DNA of 64,000 nt from positions 62,001-126,000 of the forward strand of contig NZ_JAJAQH010000003.1 of NCBI RefSeq assembly GCF_020523625.1, written 5' to 3'. A program made the position numbers and the translations under genes. Below are positions 63,176 through 64,000 of the stretch, one piece after another. Numbering within the stretch: the stretch's first letter is position 1; each line of letters begins with the position of its first letter. The stretch comes from Methylovorus menthalis (GTDB taxonomy: Bacteria; Pseudomonadota; Gammaproteobacteria; Burkholderiales; Methylophilaceae). The notes below the pieces were generated by a model. It searched no databases and was not told the origin of the DNA. It worked only from the letters and a program-made list of their open reading frames with translations.

Positions 63176-64000
63176 ATGAAGAAGCAAACATATGGATGGG
63201 GACTGCTGGCCCTGGGCATCGTACTGACCGGCGCGCTGGTCTGGACCATGCGCGACACGGTGGAACGCGATACGCAAGCTGTGAGCAAAGGTGACATCGA
63301 GATCAATGTCAGCGCGCTGGGCACCTTGCAGCCACGCAGTTATGTCGATGTCGGCGCCCAGGTCTCGGGGCAGATACGGCGCATACACGTGGCCCCCGGC
63401 AGCCATGTGGAAAAAGGCGAGCTGCTGATCGAGATAGATCCCAGCATTCAGCAGGCGGTGGTCGATAGCGACCGAGCCACGCTGGCCGCACTCAAGGCGC
63501 AATTGATGGAAAGCCAGGCGCAAAGCGAGCTGGCCGGGCAGCAGCATCGCCGTCAGCAGCAGCTGGCAAAAGACGACGCCACGCGTGAAGAAGACGTGCA
63601 GACCGCTCTGGCCAGCTGGCGCGCCGCCGAGGCACGGGTGGACAATCTGCGTGCACAGATTGAGGGTGCTCAGTCCACGCTCAAGGGCCATGAAGCCCAG
63701 CTGGGCTACACCCGCATTTATGCGCCTATGGCAGGCACCGTGGTGTCGCTTGAGGCGCGTGAAGGGCAAACCCTGAATGCCACTTACCAGACCCCCATGA
63801 TCCTGCGTATTGCCGACCTCAGCAGCATGACGGTATGGGCAGAAGTCTCCGAAGTCGATGTCACGCGCGTCAAGCCCGGCATGCCGGTGTATTTCACCCG
63901 CCTGGGTACCGAGCAGCGCCGCTGGCAGGGCAAGGTGCGGCAAGTGTTGCCAGCGCCACCTACGCCCGCCGGGCAGGGGCAGAGCAGTGAGACCAAGCCC
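63176..64000 (+). CDS. macA: MacA/PvdR-like periplasmic adaptor, N-terminal part (runs off the window)
   Basis: The open frame from ATG 63176 (AGGTGG upstream) continues without stop to the window edge, 275 residues. It has an N-terminal anchor helix (WGLLALGIVLTGALVW), a half lipoyl segment SYVDVGAQVSGQIRRIHVAPG, a coiled-coil hairpin of about 65 residues (KAQLMESQAQSE to AQIEGAQSTL), and YTRIYAPMAGTVVSLEAREGQT. MacA-type adaptors pair with MacB ABC transporters; near siderophore receptors they export siderophores (PvdR) or return them. Its partner is outside the window. Confidence 0.88.
   Translation, partial: MKKQTYGWGLLALGIVLTGALVWTMRDTVERDTQAVSKGDIEINVSALGTLQPRSYVDVGAQVSGQIRRIHVAPGSHVEKGELLIEIDPSIQQAVVDSDRATLAALKAQLMESQAQSELAGQQHRRQQQLAKDDATREEDVQTALASWRAAEARVDNLRAQIEGAQSTLKGHEAQLGYTRIYAPMAGTVVSLEAREGQTLNATYQTPMILRIADLSSMTVWAEVSEVDVTRVKPGMPVYFTRLGTEQRRWQGKVRQVLPAPPTPAGQGQSSETKP

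Overview
The window is about 64 kb of gene-dense chromosome with moderately high GC. Gene families and order (dusB-fis-purH-purD, polA next to a DUF2782 protein and thrB, a BPSS1780-type membrane protein, a homoserine kinase of the aminoglycoside-phosphotransferase fold) point to a betaproteobacterium. A methylotroph of the Methylophilaceae fits best, but that is my inference. No rRNA, tRNA, CRISPR array, insertion sequence or prophage was seen.

Layout. 1-9.4 kb: end of a cytochrome c gene, then on the minus strand an amino-acid uptake/detoxification group (AGCS symporter, APC permease, RidA) and the housekeeping run dusB-fis-purH-purD-tsaC-hemF. 9.6-18.3 kb: an MFS transporter, a YkgJ-type cysteine protein, a CinA-like protein, a BFD-like [2Fe-2S] protein, polA, a LOG-family protein, a DUF2782 protein, thrB and a BPSS1780-type membrane protein. 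18.3-23.4 kb: uvrD, a structured intergenic region that may encode an unrecognised RNA, and a YfiR-YfiN-YfiB type c-di-GMP module (yfiR seems to lack a canonical start codon). 23.5-29.0 kb: copper resistance, with CusRS divergent from an outer-membrane factor, a multicopper oxidase and a CusF variant. 29.1-31.3 kb: groES-groEL under CIRCE plus a sigma-32-like promoter.

31.4-35.2 kb holds the least explained system: homospermidine synthase, a Gly-tailed inner-membrane lipoprotein (YgiB-like), a glutathionylspermidine-synthase-like ATP-grasp ligase (YgiC-like), a DUF350 membrane protein and a small membrane protein with a RanBP2-type zinc finger. I read it as a polyamine-conjugation cassette at the inner membrane. 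35.3-45.4 kb: an EAL protein, a nuclease-helicase fusion, topoisomerase IB, a LysR regulator divergent from an SbtA-type bicarbonate transporter, an unknown 108-residue protein, a MocR-type regulator and ccoG. Two 35-bp boxes with the same architecture flank the MocR region. 45.4-49.8 kb: an HDOD-histidine kinase with a REC-PAS-GGDEF-EAL response regulator.

50-64 kb: two back-to-back Fec-type iron-uptake operons diverging from a 211-bp region with two Fur-box-like sequences. The left arm is PepSY protein, ECF sigma factor, FecR and TonB receptor. The right arm is ECF sigma factor, FecR, TonB receptor, DUF3649, PepSY, DUF3325 and DUF4198 proteins and the start of a MacA-like adaptor that runs off the window. 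The left receptor mRNA carries a strong hairpin just upstream of its start.

Themes: c-di-GMP (YfiN, EAL protein, REC-PAS-GGDEF-EAL), metal handling (Cu, Fe) and envelope modification. All functions are inferred from motifs and gene order; no searches were run.
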